Origin: Anthonomus grandis grandis
Lineage: Eukaryota; Arthropoda; Insecta; Coleoptera; Curculionidae
Assembly (NCBI RefSeq): GCF_022605725.1
Contig: NC_065547.1
Span: forward strand, 6,427,167-6,491,166
Direction of reading: 5' to 3'
Length of the DNA stretch: 64,000 nucleotides
Part shown: positions 61,141 through 64,000 of the stretch, in pieces
Position numbering within the stretch: the stretch's first letter is position 1
How the letters are laid out: every line of letters begins with the position of its first letter
Notes under the pieces: model-generated
Database searches by the model: none
The model's input: the letters and a program-made list of their open reading frames with translations, nothing else
What the model was told of the DNA's origin: nothing
Program-made: the position numbers and the translations under genes

Positions 61141-64000
61141 CAATTTAAATAAATTAACATAACTGCCTAGAATTGTAAAATAATTAAAATTCAAATATTA
61201 ATATTGAGTTCATTAGTCTGTTGAGATAGTTGCAGTCTAATTTTAATTAAACTGCCTGGTATTTTAAAACTAATTCATTAATCATTGATATTTAAATTAC
61301 AATAATTTAGCATCAACTACCTGAAAAAGTAAAATATTCTTTGTTTAAACATCAGTAATAAATTAATTAATCCCGGCAATCCAATTAATTTAGGCAGTTG
61401 AGATATAATTTTAATTAAAACTCTCAACTATTTAAAACTGGCTAGTTAAATATTGACATTTAAATTGGAATTGAAAAAAATTCCCATTTAAACGTGAGTA
61501 TTAAATTTATTAATTAATCTAGGCAGTTGAGATACAATTTTAATTAAAAACTCACAGTTTACAGTTTAAAAAAAAATTGAACTCAACTGCCTGGGATTGC
61601 AAAATAATTGCAGTTTGAATATTAATTTTGGGTACATTAGTTTGTCGAGATAGTTGCGGTTTAATTTTAATTAAAATATAATAATAAAATAATCTTAACT
61701 TGAAAGTCAATATTAAGTTAATTAATTAGTTTAGATATTTCACGTACAGTTTTAAATAAAATGCCTAAAATTTTAAATTAATTCTTATTTAAGTATCATT
61801 AATAACTTAATTAATTAGTCCAGGCATTTAACGTATTGTTTTAATTAAAATGTAAACTAATCTTAGTTTAAACGTTTATAATAAATTAATTAATTAATCC
61901 AGGCAGTGGAAAAACAATTTTAATTAAAACTCTTAACTATTTTAAACTGACTAGTTAACTATTGACAATTAAATTTAAATTAAAAATAATTCCCATTTAA
62001 ACGTGAGTATTAAATTTATTAATTAATTTAGGTAGTTTAGATACAATTTTAATTAAAACTCTCAATTATTTAAAACTGACTAGATAAATATTGACGTTCA
62101 AATTGGTATTGAAAATAATTCCCATTTAAACGTGAATAATAAATTTATTAATTAGTCTAGACAGGTAAAATGCAATTTTTATTAAAACTCTCAACTATTT
62201 AAAACCTGATAGACAAATATTGACATTTTAATTGGAATTGAAAATAATTTCCATTTAAACGTGAGTATTAAATTTAATAATTAGTCTAGGCAGTTGAGAT
62301 GCAATTTTAATTAAAAGCTCACAGTTTACAGTTAAAAAAAATTTGAACTCAACTGCCTGGGATTGCAAAATAATTGTAGTTTAAATATTAATTTTGGGTT
62401 CATTAAGTTGTCCAAATAGTTGCGATTTTATTTTAATAAAAATGGAATAATAAAATAATCTTAACTTGAAAGTCAATATTAAGTTAATTAATTAGTTTAG
62501 ATATTTCACGTAAAGTTCTAAATAAAATGCCTAAAATTTAAAAAAATCTGTTAGCTAACTGCCTGAAATTTTAAATTAATTCTTATTTAAGTGTCATTAA
62601 TAAATTAGTTAATTAGTCCAGGCATTTAACGTATAGTTTGAATTAAAATACCTAAAATTTTAGAAATATTATAGCTCAACTACCTGGAATTGGTAAGAGA
62701 TTCCAATTATAACGTTATTAATAAAATAATTAATTGGTCCAGGCAATTAAAGCATAAATTTAATTAGAGTGCGATGTATTATAAAAAATATAGATTTTTA
62801 GAGTTGAGCCATAGGGCTCAACTACCTTAAATTGTCAAATAAGTCCTGAGTCCAGGAAATTTGTAAAAAATCCAAATTTTACCCTAAAGAAAAATTTTTG
62901 ATCAAAAAACCAATTTAAATGTTATTAATAAATTAATTAATTAGTCCAGACAGTTAAGGTAAAAATTTAATTAAAATGGCTAAAATTCTACAAATTCTAT
63001 GGGTCAAGTGCCTAATTTTTATGTTAATAATAAATAAATTATTAAATCCAGGCATTTCACGTACTGTTTTAATTAAAATGTGAAATAGTCTTAGTTTAAA
63101 CATTTATAATAAATTAATTAATTAATCCAGGTAGTGGAAAAATAATTTTAATTAAAACTCTTAACTATTTTAAACTGACTAGTTAACTATTGACAATTAA
63201 ATTGAAATTAAAAATAATTCCTATTTAGACGTGAGTATTAAATCTATTAATTAATTTAGGCAGTTGAGATATAATTTTAATTAAAACTCTTAACTATTTA
63301 AAACTGGCTAGTTAAATATTGACATTTAAATTGGCATTGAAAATAATTCCCATTTAAACGTGAGTATTGAATTTATTAAATTAGTCTAGGTAGTTAAGAT
63401 ACAATTTTATTTAAAAACTCACAGTTTACAGTTAAAAAAAAATTTAAACTTAACTGCCTGGAGTTACAAAATAATTCTAGTTGAAACATTAATTTTGGGT
63501 ACATTAGTTTGTCAAGATAGTTGCGGTTTAGTTTTAATTAAAATGGAATAATAAAATAATCTTAACTTGAAAGTCAATATTAAGTTAATTAATTAGTTTA
63601 GATATTTCACGTAAAGTTCTAAATAAAATGCCTAAAATTTTAAAAAATCTACTAGTCAACTGCCTGAAATTTTAAATTAATTCCTATTTAAGTGTCATTA
63701 TTAAATTACTTAATTAGTCCAGGCATTTAATGTATAGTTTTAATTCTACAAATTTTATGGGTCAAGTGACTAATTTTAATGCTTATAATGAATAAATTAT
63801 TAAGTCCAGGCATTTTACGTACTGTTTTAAATAAAATGTAAATTAATCTTAGTTTAAACATTTATATTAAATTAATTAATTAATCCAGTCAGTGGAAAAA
63901 CAATTTTAATTAAAATTCTTAACTATTTTAAACTAACTAGTTAACTATTGACAATTAAATTGAAATTAAAAATAATTCCCGTTTCAACGTGAGTATTAAA
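61141..64000. repeat. Zone C: CAGGCAGTTGAG minisatellite with higher-order period
   Basis: Built of three alternating modules: AGGCAGTTGAGAT with TTTTAATTAAAACTC; CCCATTTAAACGTGAGTATT; and GTCCAGGCATTTAACGTA. Larger units repeat: AATCTTAACTTGAAAGTC at 61691, 62457 and 63558 (766 and 1101 bp apart). Core pairs form hairpins, for example AGGCAGTTGAG (62288-62298) with CTCAACTGCCT (62348-62358). The zone runs off the right edge. Confidence 0.85.

Noticed and set aside
45100..64000. tRNA or small nuclear RNA genes within the hairpin zones
   Set aside because: The stems are short, with AT-rich loops; I found no tRNA A and B boxes and no cloverleaf arrangement.

Overview
This window is AT-rich, repeat-dense eukaryotic DNA, most likely from an insect. 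The evidence is a long satellite array, decayed non-LTR retrotransposon pieces (one with a jockey-type reverse-transcriptase C-terminus), a probable PIF/Harbinger fragment with a split MADF-type reading frame, and no bacterial-style gene organisation. I see no intact protein-coding gene. The species cannot be fixed from the sequence alone; a beetle is a guess.

Layout. (1) Positions 1 to about 31985 are one head-to-tail satellite array with a 506-bp unit: about 58 full-length units, five shortened ones and a decayed right edge. The array continues off the left side. Each unit carries an internal 140-bp duplication, and three shortened units are exactly 366 bp (506 minus 140). Larger blocks are themselves repeated at shifts of 506, about 1012, 2024, 4049 and 5567 bp. 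(2) 31986-32620 holds the end of a probable PIF/Harbinger transposon, read on the minus strand and cut off by the satellite. (3) 32833-33239 is a frameshifted reverse-transcriptase relic. (4) 34500-36480 is a degenerate, very AT-rich tandem region. (5) 38140-38491 and 59845-60293 are two related retrotransposon 3' tails in the same orientation.

(6) Between and beyond those tails lies the most unusual part. Four zones (A 39135-43430, B 45100-54050, A' 55855-59660, C 61141-64000) are built from variants of one short core, CCAGGCAGTT or CCAGGCATTT. The core recurs in both orientations, so neighbouring copies form short perfect hairpins. Zones A and A' are inverted relative to each other around zone B. 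Zone B is a roughly 3.1-kb segment present two and two-thirds times. At least one hairpin shows a paired, compensating base change.

Unique-looking islands (33240-34340, 43431-45100, 54050-55855, 60294-61140) separate the zones and hold no gene I can recognise, except one weak 113-residue open frame at 44613-44954. The window reads as a pericentromeric or heterochromatic border: satellite on the left, then a graveyard of mobile elements and hairpin-forming minisatellite.
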